64,000 nucleotides of DNA from JAPOUP01 sp026708635 (GTDB lineage Bacteria; Pseudomonadota; Alphaproteobacteria; Rhodobacterales; Rhodobacteraceae), in NCBI GenBank assembly GCA_965200115.1, contig OZ241336.1:1-64000 (forward strand). Direction: 5' to 3'. The notes beneath the pieces were generated by a model. That model did not search any database, had not been told where the DNA came from, and was given only the letters and a program-made list of their open reading frames with translations. Positions within the stretch are counted from its first letter, which is position 1; the number at the start of each line of letters is the position of its first letter. This document shows, piece by piece, positions 8,985 to 17,471 of this stretch. Position numbers and translations under genes: made by a program.

Positions 8985-10046
8985 TCACCTAACGCGCATC
9001 TCGGTGCGCCTGTCAAATACCTGCAGCCGCTCGGGTTCGAAAGTAACGCCAACCCGGTCACCGGCGGATGAGCGCGTGTCACCGCGCTCTTCCACGACCA
9101 TCTTTTCTCCCGTAACGTTACTGGTCAAATAGGCGTAACTGACGCCGCCGAGAGCTTCCGTCAGCTCTACCGTGTGCGTGCTTGCGCCAGAGTCGAGACT
9201 CACATGCTCCGGGCGCAGACCGATCGCCAGCTCCGTGCCTTCCGGCGGCATGGTGACGACGGGAGAGACGCTTTTCCCGAGCATGGGGACGTCAAGGGCA
9301 CCACCCCTCGCCACGCCGTCAATGAAATTCATGGAGGGAGACCCGATGAAGCCGGCCACGAAACGGTTGTCCGGGTCACGGTAGAGATCAAGTGGAGCTC
9401 CGACCTGTTCGATCTTTCCCGCGCGAAGGACAACGATCTTGTCGGCAAGGGTCATCGCCTCGACCTGATCGTGCGTGACGTAAACCATCGTTGCGCCGAT
9501 TTCCTTGTGCAACCGCGCGATCTCCACCCGCATCTCGACACGCAGCTCGGCGTCCAGGTTGGAAAGCGGCTCATCAAAGAGAAATACCTCCGGTCCCCGG
9601 ACAATCGCCCGGCCGATAGCGACCCTCTGGCGTTGACCGCCCGATAGAGCCGCTGGCTTTCGCTCAAGGTATTCATCGAGTTTAAGTATCCGGGACGCCT
9701 CAGCCACCTTGGCCTTGATCTCCGACGCCGGATGACCGTTCATCTTGAGGCCGAAGCCCATGTTCTCCCTAACCGTCATATGGGGGTACAGAGCGTAGGT
9801 CTGGAACACCATGGCCACGCCACGCTCGGCGGGGTCGAGCCGTGTGACGTCACGGGCGCCGATAGCGATGAGACCTTCGGTGGTTTCCTCAAGCCCGGCG
9901 ACCATCCGCAGCAATGTGGACTTGCCGCAACCTGAAGGGCCGACAAAGACACAGAACTCGCCGTCATTGATCTCAAGATCCACGCCATGGATGACTTGTA
10001 TGTCTCCGTAGCGCTTGACTACCTGTTTCAGGTTTACTCCGGACAT
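8985..10046 (-). CDS. Sugar ABC transporter ATP-binding protein (MalK/UgpC type)
   Basis: About 353 residues. Walker A GPSGCGKST lies at residues 36-44, the signature LSGGQRQRVAIGRA in the middle, and Walker B VFLFDEPLSNLDAELR follows; the C-terminal third has the GLRPEHV sequence of the TOBE/MalK regulatory domain. This class energises CUT1-type carbohydrate importers. I start at ATG 10046 (MSGVNLKQVVKRYG), which matches family starts; the frame is open further upstream but that part has no homology. It diverges from the binding-protein gene and is presumably the ATPase for the two permeases at 11.9-13.9 kb. The divergent region holds a perfect palindrome. Confidence 0.95.
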   Translation of the reverse strand: MSGVNLKQVVKRYGDIQVIHGVDLEINDGEFCVFVGPSGCGKSTLLRMVAGLEETTEGLIAIGARDVTRLDPAERGVAMVFQTYALYPHMTVRENMGFGLKMNGHPASEIKAKVAEASRILKLDEYLERKPAALSGGQRQRVAIGRAIVRGPEVFLFDEPLSNLDAELRVEMRVEIARLHKEIGATMVYVTHDQVEAMTLADKIVVLRAGKIEQVGAPLDLYRDPDNRFVAGFIGSPSMNFIDGVARGGALDVPMLGKSVSPVVTMPPEGTELAIGLRPEHVSLDSGASTHTVELTEALGGVSYAYLTSNVTGEKMVVEERGDTRSSAGDRVGVTFEPERLQVFDRRTEMRVR

Positions 10047-10559
10047 GGTCCACTTCCCACTGTTTGTTTCATTCCATGTTGGACCGGAAACGGCCTGACG
10101 TGCAACACCCACGGAGCTTGGCCCGGATATCGCGCGGACGCGTAACGAGGCGGAGCGGAGATCGCAAAATGCGCCAGTCTCAATGGCGCACGGTTTGGCC
10201 AAGTCAATGGGAGCGTCCTGCGCATATATGATCGGGGCGAGAACGCCCAGGCAACCGGAATAGACGCTGTCGTCAGGGCAAACCACGCCGGGGCTGTCAA
10301 ATCCACTATCCGTCTGCCCGGCAAGAAGCCGATGTTCAAGGAAAAGACCGTCGGGCGGCACCCGGAAGCTTTACGGCTGCCCCGCCCTGGCGCCGATGGG
10401 TCCGTGAATCCATAAGGCGTTTCCGTTACCGGCCACCGGTAACGGACTTCAGGTAAACGTTCGTTGACAACCTTAAATGATCCCGTGCAGATACTGATTC
10501 ATACATTACCGGGTTTCACCTAATGGAACGCGGCTCGATACCGCATAAGGGAGAACATC
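10047..10559. other. Divergent regulatory region of the sugar importer
   Basis: About 510 bases between the divergent ATPase and binding-protein genes. It contains a perfect palindrome (10423-10445), a consensus TTGACA at 10464-10469, and a possible half-site TTACCGG near 10505. No gene is supported. Confidence 0.5.
10423..10445. promoter_or_regulatory. Perfect palindrome, candidate operator
   Basis: Ten-base arms CCGTTACCGG and CCGGTAACGG are separated by CCA. The palindrome ends 18 bases before a TTGACA hexamer (10464-10469) and about 115 bases before the binding-protein gene. The position fits an operator for a sugar-responsive regulator, LacI or GntR type. No regulator gene is present in the neighbourhood. 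A 10-base hairpin in RNA is the alternative reading. Confidence 0.6.
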
Positions 10560-11822
10560 ATGCATTCCAAATTTAGGGCGCCGCTCCTGGCGCTTGGGCT
10601 TGTCGCCGCGTCCTCGGGGGGAGCGCTGGCGGACAGTCATATGCTTTCCGGCGAGCTGAAGATCTTTCTCGACACGTCAAATCCGGCGCCGCGGGCGACG
10701 ATGGAGGCGATGATCGCGCGTTTCCAGGCCCTTCATCCGGATCTGGAAATCGAAACCACCGTGATTGACCGTGAGGCCTACAAAACCCAGATCCGTAACT
10801 TCCTGACCGCGGACGCTCCGGACGTGGCGACCTGGTACGCCGCCAACCGGATGCGTCCCTATGTCGACGCGGGACTTTTCGAGGACGTCTCCGATCTATG
10901 GCAAGAGCCCGAGATTGCGTCGAATCTCGCCTCCACAAAAGGCGCGATGACGATTGACGGGAAGCAGTGGGGCGTTCCCTACACCTATTATCAGTGGGGT
11001 GTCTATTACCGCAAAGACATCTACGGGGAACTTGGCCTGTCCGAGCCGGCGAATTTCGGGGAGATGAAAGCGAACTGCCAGGCGATTCTCGCATCGGGGC
11101 GCAAATGCTACACAATCGGCACCAAGTACCTCTGGACCGCCGGCGGCTGGTTTGACTACATCAACCTTCGCACCAATGGATATGATTTCCACATGGCTAT
11201 GGCGCGCGGCGAGGTGGAGTGGACGGATGATCGCGTACGCCAGAGCTTCGCCAACTGGCGCGAACTCATAGACATGGGCGCTTTCGTCGACAACCATCAG
11301 AACTACAGCTGGCAGGAATCGCTTCCGTTCATAGTGAACGGCGAGGCGGCCGCGATACTGAAAGGCAACTTCGCGGTTGCGCCGCTACGTGAGGCCGGCC
11401 TCGACGACTCGAAGCTGGACTTTTTCCAGTTCCCGGAAATCACCGCGGGCGTGGAACTCGCCGAGGACGCGCCGACGGATACGTTCCACATTCCGGCGAA
11501 CGCGTCAAATAAGGAAGCGGCCCGTGAATTCCTTCGCTTCGTCGTTTCGGCCGAGGAACAGACCGAGATAAACAACGGGGCGAACCTCGGCCAGCTTCCG
11601 GTTAACGCGTCGGCCTCCATCGATGACGACAAATTCCTCAAGGAGGGCTTTGCGATGCTGTCGTCGAACAGTCCGGGCGGAGTCGCGCAATTCTTCGACC
11701 GCGACTTCCCCGCCGAAATGGCTGCGGAAGCGATGCAGGGTCTTCAGGAGTTCATGGTGTTTCCTGACAACCTCGATGACATCCTGAACCGTCTGGAGAA
11801 GGTTCGCGGGCGCGTCTACTGA
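10560..11822 (+). CDS. Sugar ABC transporter substrate-binding protein
   Basis: A 420-residue periplasmic binding protein of the CUT1 (extracellular solute-binding family 1) type. A signal peptide ending in ALA (residues 1-24) is followed by the mature start DSHMLSGELKIFLDTS. The middle has the usual GVPYTYYQWGVYYRKDIYGELGL segment, and the end has the LRFVVSAEEQTEINN region. A good ribosome-binding site (AGGGAG) precedes the ATG. It heads an operon with two permeases, and its stop codon is followed by a strong hairpin. The nearby galactose/arabinose dehydrogenase suggests a pentose or hexose ligand, which is inference. Confidence 0.92.
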   Translation: MHSKFRAPLLALGLVAASSGGALADSHMLSGELKIFLDTSNPAPRATMEAMIARFQALHPDLEIETTVIDREAYKTQIRNFLTADAPDVATWYAANRMRPYVDAGLFEDVSDLWQEPEIASNLASTKGAMTIDGKQWGVPYTYYQWGVYYRKDIYGELGLSEPANFGEMKANCQAILASGRKCYTIGTKYLWTAGGWFDYINLRTNGYDFHMAMARGEVEWTDDRVRQSFANWRELIDMGAFVDNHQNYSWQESLPFIVNGEAAAILKGNFAVAPLREAGLDDSKLDFFQFPEITAGVELAEDAPTDTFHIPANASNKEAAREFLRFVVSAEEQTEINNGANLGQLPVNASASIDDDKFLKEGFAMLSSNSPGGVAQFFDRDFPAEMAAEAMQGLQEFMVFPDNLDDILNRLEKVRGRVY

Positions 11823-11830
11823 ACGGCCTT

Positions 11831-11863
11831 CACGCGGGGCGCGCGACACGCCCGCCCCGCGTG
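11831..11863 (+). promoter_or_regulatory. Intercistronic hairpin after binding-protein gene
   Basis: Eleven-base complementary arms (CACGCGGGGCG and CGCCCCGCGTG) separated by 11 bases, starting 8 bases after the binding-protein stop codon. No T-run follows. Such hairpins often protect the upstream message so the binding protein outnumbers its permeases. It also argues against starting the permease at 11861. Confidence 0.7.
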
Positions 11864-11914
11864 ACGAAAAACGTCTCCGCAGGGGACATCACGGCGACCG
11901 GAAGGAGAAAGCGC

Positions 11915-12835
11915 ATGGTTGCGGCCAACATGGCTGAGAGACCATCGGTTCGTGGTTGGTACAAGCGCAATGAAATTGCCGTGACGCCATGGCTGTTCCT
12001 TGCTCCCGCGGTCCTGTTCTTCCTCGTTTACGTTATCGTCCCCATTTTCCAGTCCATCGGAATCAGTTTCTATGATTGGGACGGCTTGGGTGAGGCGCGC
12101 TGGGTCGGACTGGAAAACTATGTCGAACTGGCCGAAGACAGAGCGTTCGAGGTTTCGCTCAGGAATAATCTCAAATGGTTGGTGTGTTACCTTCTGGCGA
12201 TTCCCGCGGGACTCTTCATCGCGCTCTTCCTGAACCAGACCGTTGCCGGAATACGTATATACAAGTCCATGTTTTTCTTTCCATTCGTTCTGTCGCAGGT
12301 GGTGGTCGGACTGGTATTCAGCTGGTTCTACCTGCCCAATGAGGGACTTCTGTCAAATTTCCTCGGACTGTTCGGCCTCGGTCCGGTCAACCTGCTCGGC
12401 GATCCGTCGCTGGCCACCTATGGAATAATCGCGGCGGGCCTCTGGCCGCAGACGGCATATTGCATGATTCTCTACCTGACCGGTCTCAATGCCGTGGACC
12501 CGGAACAGGTGGAGGCGGCGCGCCTTGACGGGGCGAAGGGCTGGAAAATGCTATGGTATGTGATCGTCCCGCAACTGAAACCCGCGACGTTCATCGCGTT
12601 CGTCGTGACGATTATCGGCGCGCTCAGGTCATTCGACCTGATCTCGATCATGACGAACGGAGGACCGTTCGGCCAGACCCGCGTCCTCTCTTTCTACATG
12701 TTCGAGAAAGCGCTTTCGGAGTACGGCTTCCGCATGGGCTACGGCGCCGCCATCGCGGTGGTTCTGTTCCTCATCATGCTCTGCTTCATAGCCTATTTCC
12801 TCTATTCAATGTGGCGGGAGGAGAGGGTTCAATGA
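11915..12835 (+). CDS. Sugar ABC transporter permease (MalF/UgpA type)
   Basis: About 306 residues with six predicted membrane segments, the first at PWLFLAPAVLFFLVYVIVP. The EAA loop EAARLDGAKGWKMLWYVIVPQLKP, which docks on the ATPase, is intact. I choose ATG 11915 because AAGGAG lies seven bases upstream and because the frame further upstream runs through the intercistronic hairpin. It ends in an ATGA overlap with a 60-codon frame and is followed 182 bases later by the second permease. Together they form the membrane pore of the CUT1 importer. Confidence 0.93.
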   Translation: MVAANMAERPSVRGWYKRNEIAVTPWLFLAPAVLFFLVYVIVPIFQSIGISFYDWDGLGEARWVGLENYVELAEDRAFEVSLRNNLKWLVCYLLAIPAGLFIALFLNQTVAGIRIYKSMFFFPFVLSQVVVGLVFSWFYLPNEGLLSNFLGLFGLGPVNLLGDPSLATYGIIAAGLWPQTAYCMILYLTGLNAVDPEQVEAARLDGAKGWKMLWYVIVPQLKPATFIAFVVTIIGALRSFDLISIMTNGGPFGQTRVLSFYMFEKALSEYGFRMGYGAAIAVVLFLIMLCFIAYFLYSMWREERVQ

Positions 12836-13014
12836 GCGTCCGGAACCCGTTGCCCGCGAGGGACGCGCTCACGTACATCCCACGGGGCAGGAAACCGCGA
12901 CAGGCGCCTTTGAGGAAACGGCCCGCTCCTCCAGAGGCCGACCGCGCTCCGCGACACCTATTCCCGAGCGGGCCCGGCGCGTGGGGCCCGGGACCGGAAA
13001 TCAGGAGCGTCTGA
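12832..13014 (+). CDS. Possible small ORF between permeases
   Basis: A 60-codon frame that starts in the ATGA overlap with the first permease stop and ends three bases before the second permease ATG. The product is very basic and proline-rich (KPRQAPLRKRPAPPEADRAP) and resembles nothing I know. Its placement suggests translational coupling across a segment that is normally absent between such permeases. It may equally be an untranslated insertion that happens to be open. Confidence 0.25.
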   Translation: MSVRNPLPARDALTYIPRGRKPRQAPLRKRPAPPEADRAPRHLFPSGPGAWGPGPEIRSV

Positions 13015-13017
13015 ACC

Positions 13018-13866
13018 ATGTTTCCCAGACCGATCCAGACCGCATCCCGCGGCGCGCAGGCCGCCTACCGGACCTTACTTCCGGTTTCGCTGTTTCTATG
13101 GCTGCTTCCGCTGGCGGCTGTCGCGGTCTTTTCCATAAAACCCGCCGCTGACTTCACCCAGGGAAACTACTGGGGCATGCCAGGCTCGTTCCAGCTTCTG
13201 GAAAACTACGGCCAGGTTTTCTTCAATTCGGACATGCCACGCTACATGCTGAACTCCGTCCTGATCACGGTTCCCACCGTGATCGGTGCCGTCGCCCTCT
13301 CGGCGATGGCCGGTTTCGCGCTGGGCATATATTCTTTTCGCTCGAACATGATCATTTTTTTCATGTTTGTCGCCGGTAACTTCGTTCCCTTCCAGATCCT
13401 GATGGTGCCCGTGCGTGACCTGACGCTCGACCTCGGACTTTACAACACCAAGACGGGCCTCGTGCTCTTTCACATCGCCTTCCAGTCGGGCTTCTGCACG
13501 CTTTTCATGCGAAATTTCATTCGTCAGCTGCCATTTCCGCTGATCGAGGCCGCGCGTGTCGAAGGAGTCGCGGAATGGCGCATATTCTGGTATGTGGTAC
13601 TGCCATTGATGAAGCCGGCGCTGGCGGCGCTGGCGGTATTGATCTTCACGTTCATCTGGAACGACTACTTCTGGGCCGTGGTCCTGACACAGGGTCCGGA
13701 AAGCCAACCGGTGACGGCGGGCATAACCAGCTTCAATGCCCAGTACCGCGCCGCCTACCACCTGATGAGCGCGGGTTCGATCGTGGCCGCCCTACCCCCG
13801 GTCCTGATGTTCTTCCTGATGCAGAAACATTTCATCGCCGGGCTTACCCTCGGGGCCGTCAAATAA
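13018..13866 (+). CDS. Sugar ABC transporter permease (MalG/UgpE type)
   Basis: A 282-residue carbohydrate permease. Membrane segments begin at VSLFLWLLPLAAVAVFSIKP, and the EAA loop EAARVEGVAEWRIFWYVVLPLMKP is present. The NYWGMPGSFQLLENYGQVF periplasmic stretch after the first segment is typical of the MalG-like partner in CUT1 systems. An AGGAG site precedes the ATG. It completes the importer with the binding protein, the other permease and the divergent ATPase. Confidence 0.93.
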   Translation: MFPRPIQTASRGAQAAYRTLLPVSLFLWLLPLAAVAVFSIKPAADFTQGNYWGMPGSFQLLENYGQVFFNSDMPRYMLNSVLITVPTVIGAVALSAMAGFALGIYSFRSNMIIFFMFVAGNFVPFQILMVPVRDLTLDLGLYNTKTGLVLFHIAFQSGFCTLFMRNFIRQLPFPLIEAARVEGVAEWRIFWYVVLPLMKPALAALAVLIFTFIWNDYFWAVVLTQGPESQPVTAGITSFNAQYRAAYHLMSAGSIVAALPPVLMFFLMQKHFIAGLTLGAVK

Positions 13867-13885
13867 CCCGGCGCCAGCGCCCGGG
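13867..13885 (+). terminator. GC-rich hairpin after permease gene
   Basis: Directly after the TAA, arms CCCGG-CGC and GCG-C-CCGGG can form an eight-pair stem with one bulge. There is no T-run, so it is at best a weak or Rho-assisted terminator. Confidence 0.35.
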
Positions 13886-14083
13886 AACCCACCGACTCCA
13901 TCCGACGGTCCCGCTTAACCGGAATTCCCCGCGACTCCGGACCGCAGCCGTCGGTGTTTGGGCGCATGGTGCATGGCCGCCTTGAAGCCTCCGGGCAGGA
14001 GGGGCGCCCCGACGCAAAACCCGGGACGGCAGCGGCGACAGACGCATCGCGGGAAGTTCCGTGACGACCCGGTCCATCCTTTC

Positions 14084-15016
14084 TCACCAGTCAAACGGCC
14101 CGACCGTCAGCCGGCGACCGATGAGGAAGGCGTCAGCGACGTGAATCATCGGACGGAGGTCCATCTCGACCGCTCGGACCGCCACGAGTTCCGCCATACG
14201 CGCGTACAGGCGGGAATACTCCCCGGACGGTGCCCCGGCGGACGGTCCCGAGGAAAGCTGCGTCTCTACACCGTCCACGAACATTCGGCCTCCGCCTTCG
14301 GTAAGCAAAAGCGATCCGGCATCTGTCTCCACGTTGATCGTCCACACCTCGCGGCCGCGCTCCCGCCAGTCGAACTCCGCGGTTACGTTGCCGGAAAACT
14401 CAAGGTCAGCCGCGATCGGTGTCTGGCGATTTTCCGGGAACCGCAGCCGGGCGCCCCGCAGATGTACGGGCTGTGGCAGAATCTCGGTCAGGATCGACAA
14501 TGCGTTTATTCCGGGGTCAAGCACGCCCATTCCCCCCGGCTCGAAAATCCAGTCCTGGCCGGGATGCCATTTGCGCACATCTTCCCGCCAGACAACATGA
14601 ACGCGCCTTACGCACTTGCCCTCGATCCAGTCCCGGGCGGCGCCGACCGCCGCCGCCTCGCGTGAATGCCATGTCGCGAACACCGTGAGTTCATGCTTCC
14701 GGGCCAATGACCCGAGCGAACCACACTCAGCCAACGTGGCACCGGGCGGTTTTTCCAGCATTACATGGCGACCCGCCTCAAGCGCGGCACTGGCTGCGGC
14801 AAAACGTGGAGCCGGCGGAAGACAGAGTGACACGACCGGAATGTCCGGCCGGGCCGCAAGCATTGTTTCGATGTCAGGGTAGCGCTTGGCACCCGCAACG
14901 GTTCCACGCCGGGATACGGTTGCCGCCAGCCGCCAGCTTGACGAGCCCTGGATCGACGGTACATGCTGATCGACGGCTATTTTACCGATCCCGACCAAAG
15001 CGATGTTCATGGCCAT
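14084..15016 (-). CDS. D-galactose/L-arabinose 1-dehydrogenase (Gfo/Idh/MocA family)
   Basis: About 310 residues. The Rossmann motif GIGKIAVDQH lies at the N-terminus, the EKPPGATL sequence supplies the catalytic Lys, and the FATWHSREA, WREDVRKWHPGQDWIFEPGGMGVLDPGINALSI region closely follows Azospirillum AraA-type L-arabinose 1-dehydrogenase and related galactose dehydrogenases. These oxidise the sugar to its lactone with NAD(P)+ as the first step of non-phosphorylative degradation. I start at ATG 15016, nine bases after GGAGG. It is convergent with the sugar importer, which probably supplies its substrate. Other genes of the pathway (lactonase, dehydratase) are not in the window. Confidence 0.85.
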   Translation of the reverse strand: MAMNIALVGIGKIAVDQHVPSIQGSSSWRLAATVSRRGTVAGAKRYPDIETMLAARPDIPVVSLCLPPAPRFAAASAALEAGRHVMLEKPPGATLAECGSLGSLARKHELTVFATWHSREAAAVGAARDWIEGKCVRRVHVVWREDVRKWHPGQDWIFEPGGMGVLDPGINALSILTEILPQPVHLRGARLRFPENRQTPIAADLEFSGNVTAEFDWRERGREVWTINVETDAGSLLLTEGGGRMFVDGVETQLSSGPSAGAPSGEYSRLYARMAELVAVRAVEMDLRPMIHVADAFLIGRRLTVGPFDW

Positions 15017-15174
15017 TCGGGGCATCCTCCAGAATACCGGCCCCAACGACGTCCGGAGCGCCCGCTCGAGACCCTGGCGCAATTCATGCCGGACATCGCG
15101 GCGGTCAACTGAACTGCCCGGTCGCCGGACGACAGATATAACGGAGTGCAAGGCGGTGCACGCCCCGACGGCGG

Positions 15175-15891
15175 TCAGCCAAGCTTGGTGAAAGTGAGGT
15201 AATGTGGCCTCCTCTCCTCCCGCAAAGCCTTCCGTTCGTAACGCGTGGACGGCCAGTCACTCCAGGGACAGCGCCAGTCCGACGGTCTTTCAGCCCGCCA
15301 CGCGAATCCCGCATTCGGCACCTCCTCCAAAGCCTGACGAACGTAGTCCGGAATGTCGGTGGCGATGCGCAGTCGGGCACCCGGGATCATGATACGGCGA
15401 AGCGGGGCCAGAAACTCGGGCGTCACAAACCGTCTGCGGTGATGGCGTTTCTTTGGCCAAGGGTCGGGATAGAGAATGAACACCTTAGATATCGATCCGT
15501 CCGGAAGCACGTCGAACAGGTCACGCACGTCGCCGGGGTGGATTAACACGTTGCGCGAGCCGGATAACCGGAGTTTGCCCAGAAGCGCGGCGACACCGTT
15601 AACGAAGGTCTCGCAACCGATGAATCCCACATCCGGCCGCCGCGTGGCTTGATAAACAAGATGCTCGCCCGCGCCAAAGCCTATTTCCAGCCAGATTGGA
15701 CATTCACCGAACAGTTTGCCCGGATCGATCGGACGGCGCCCCGGATTTTGCTCCCAGTCGACGCCCGGGACCCGAAGCCCGGGCAGCAATTCGCCGAGTG
15801 CGGCGCGCTGGCCGGGTTTCAGTGACCTCCCATGGCGCCGTCCATAGAGATTGCGCCGCGTGGCGTCCGGATGGCGCTCGCGATCATCCAT
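15175..15891 (-). CDS. trmB: tRNA (guanine-N7-)-methyltransferase
   Basis: About 238 residues. TrmB makes m7G46 in the variable loop of tRNA using SAM. The SAM-binding motif LEIGFGAGEHLVYQA, the FIGCETFVNGVA stretch and the substrate-binding PDPWPKKRHHRRRFV motif are all present. I start at ATG 15891 (MDDRERHPDATRRNLYGRRHG); a GTG at 15912 is also possible. It follows metK on the same strand with a 140-base gap, an order common in Rhodobacterales. Confidence 0.96.
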   Translation of the reverse strand: MDDRERHPDATRRNLYGRRHGRSLKPGQRAALGELLPGLRVPGVDWEQNPGRRPIDPGKLFGECPIWLEIGFGAGEHLVYQATRRPDVGFIGCETFVNGVAALLGKLRLSGSRNVLIHPGDVRDLFDVLPDGSISKVFILYPDPWPKKRHHRRRFVTPEFLAPLRRIMIPGARLRIATDIPDYVRQALEEVPNAGFAWRAERPSDWRCPWSDWPSTRYERKALREERRPHYLTFTKLG

Positions 15892-16053
15892 CACACCTAC
15901 CCTCGCCGACACCCCTCACGATACGGGACACCTCCACAGTCATCGAGACATCGCCGTCCGTCGCTTCGGGTACGATATTCCCCGACCCGCGCCCGATGCC
16001 GCCGAACCGCGACGAAAGCTTCCAAAGATCACCGCTTTGGGTCGCCGGTCAGA

Positions 16054-17226
16054 TCAGACAGCCTTGCGCAGCTCAGTGACGAGATCGGTCTTTTCCCAAG
16101 AAAATCCACCTTCGGAATCAGGGCTGCGTCCGAAATGGCCGTATGCGGAAGTACGTTGGTAGATGGGGCGGTTGAGCTGTAGGTGCGTTCGGATTCCGGA
16201 CGGGGTGAGATCCATCACCCCGGATATCACCCCCTCTATACGACTCTCAGGCACCGCCGCCGTTCCATATGTCTCGACATGGATCGACAAAGGCCGTGCG
16301 ACACCGATGGCGTAGGACAGCTGCAGACAGCAGCGTTCGGCAAGGTCGGCGGCAACGATGTTCTTCGCGAGATACCGCGCGGCATAGGCGGCCGAACGAT
16401 CAACCTTGGTCGGATCCTTGCCGGAGAACGCGCCACCGCCATGGGGCGCGGCACCACCATAGGTATCCACGATTATTTTGCGACCGGTGAGGCCGGCGTC
16501 ACCGTCCGGCCCCCCGATGACAAACCGCCCGGTTGGATTTACGTGCCATTCGGTCCCGGAGTCCACCCAGCCGTCCGGAAGCTCGCCGCGGACGTAAGGC
16601 TCCACAATTTCGCGCACGTCTCCGCTGGTAAGTCCTTCATCCAGATGCTGGTTGGATAGTACGATAGACGCGACGCCGACCGGCTTGCGCTCCTCATATC
16701 TTACGGTAAGCTGCGACTTCGCGTCGGGTCCCAGCAGGTTCGCGCCGCTTTCGCCATTCCGGCGCGCCTGCGCCAGTCGGCGGAGTATGGCATGCGCGTA
16801 ATGGATCGGGGCGGGCATCAGCTCCGGTGTCTCCCTGACCGCATAGCCGAACATGATCCCCTGGTCCCCGGCGCCTTCGTCCTTGTCAACTTTGGCGTCC
16901 ACGCCTAGGGCGATATCGGCGGCCTGGGCATGCAGATAGCTATCGACATGCATTTTTTCCCAATGGAATCCGTCCTGCTCGTAACCGATGTCCTTAACGC
17001 AGGCGCGGGCGATTTCCTCCACACGCTGTTTTACGTCGTCGGGACCACGCACCTCGCCACCGATAATCACCCGATTTGTCGTGGCGAATGTCTCGCATGC
17101 GACACGCGCCTCCGGCTCAGCCTCCATGAACGCATCGAGCACCGCGTCGGAGATCCTGTCGCAGACTTTGTCGGGATGGCCTTCCGACACGGACTCCGAT
17201 GTGAATATATAGCTATCGCGGGCCAC
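16054..17226 (-). CDS. metK: S-adenosylmethionine synthetase
   Basis: A 390-residue methionine adenosyltransferase that makes SAM from methionine and ATP. It shows the N-terminal SESVSEGHPDKVCDRISDAVLDAF motif, the GAGDQGIMFGYA signature and the GGGAFSGKDPTKVDRSAAYAARY P-loop-like motif. It starts with GTG at 17226. The Shine-Dalgarno GGAG lies five bases upstream and is the 3' arm of a SAM/SAH riboswitch, so its product is expected to repress its own translation. Upstream, the helicase fusion gene separates it from lnt, its usual neighbour. Confidence 0.98.
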   Translation of the reverse strand: MARDSYIFTSESVSEGHPDKVCDRISDAVLDAFMEAEPEARVACETFATTNRVIIGGEVRGPDDVKQRVEEIARACVKDIGYEQDGFHWEKMHVDSYLHAQAADIALGVDAKVDKDEGAGDQGIMFGYAVRETPELMPAPIHYAHAILRRLAQARRNGESGANLLGPDAKSQLTVRYEERKPVGVASIVLSNQHLDEGLTSGDVREIVEPYVRGELPDGWVDSGTEWHVNPTGRFVIGGPDGDAGLTGRKIIVDTYGGAAPHGGGAFSGKDPTKVDRSAAYAARYLAKNIVAADLAERCCLQLSYAIGVARPLSIHVETYGTAAVPESRIEGVISGVMDLTPSGIRTHLQLNRPIYQRTSAYGHFGRSPDSEGGFSWEKTDLVTELRKAV

Positions 17227-17230
17227 GGGC

Positions 17231-17278
17231 GCTCCATCAGGATCAATGGCACTCCAAGACTGGAAGCCGTTGTGGAGG
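17231..17278 (-). ncRNA. SAM/SAH riboswitch upstream of metK
   Basis: The minus-strand leader contains CACAACGGCUUCC, then CCAUUG, and ends in GGAGC, the conserved elements of the SAM/SAH class as I recall them from env9b-type examples. A five-base stem forms between CUCCA (17273-17277) and UGGAG (17252-17256). The loop element GCUUCC can pair with the terminal GGAGC (17231-17235), which is the metK Shine-Dalgarno sequence. Ligand binding is known to stabilise this pseudoknot and block translation. The class is known only upstream of metK in Rhodobacterales, so it also places the organism. Confidence 0.9.
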
Positions 17279-17298
17279 CATCTGGTGGTGGGTAGGCC

Positions 17299-17318
17299 GT
17301 TGACCTCTGGAAGTCAAC
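17299..17318. promoter_or_regulatory. Inverted repeat in metK leader
   Basis: Perfect six-base arms GTTGAC and GTCAAC with an eight-base centre. On the minus strand the first arm contains TTGACT, a near-consensus -35 hexamer, but the -10 position 17 bases on (TACCCA) is poor. It may be an operator overlapping the metK promoter. Confidence 0.35.
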
Positions 17319-17471
17319 CAGAATCGGAACCGACATTCTCGCCGCACCGGCGCGCCCCGAGGGGCCCGGGCGGGCAGACCGGGTCTATGCCAGTGACATC
17401 CGCGAGCCGCGGGCTCCGTGCGTGTTCAGGCTCCCCCGCAAACGCGGGGATGGACCTTATCGTAAACGATG

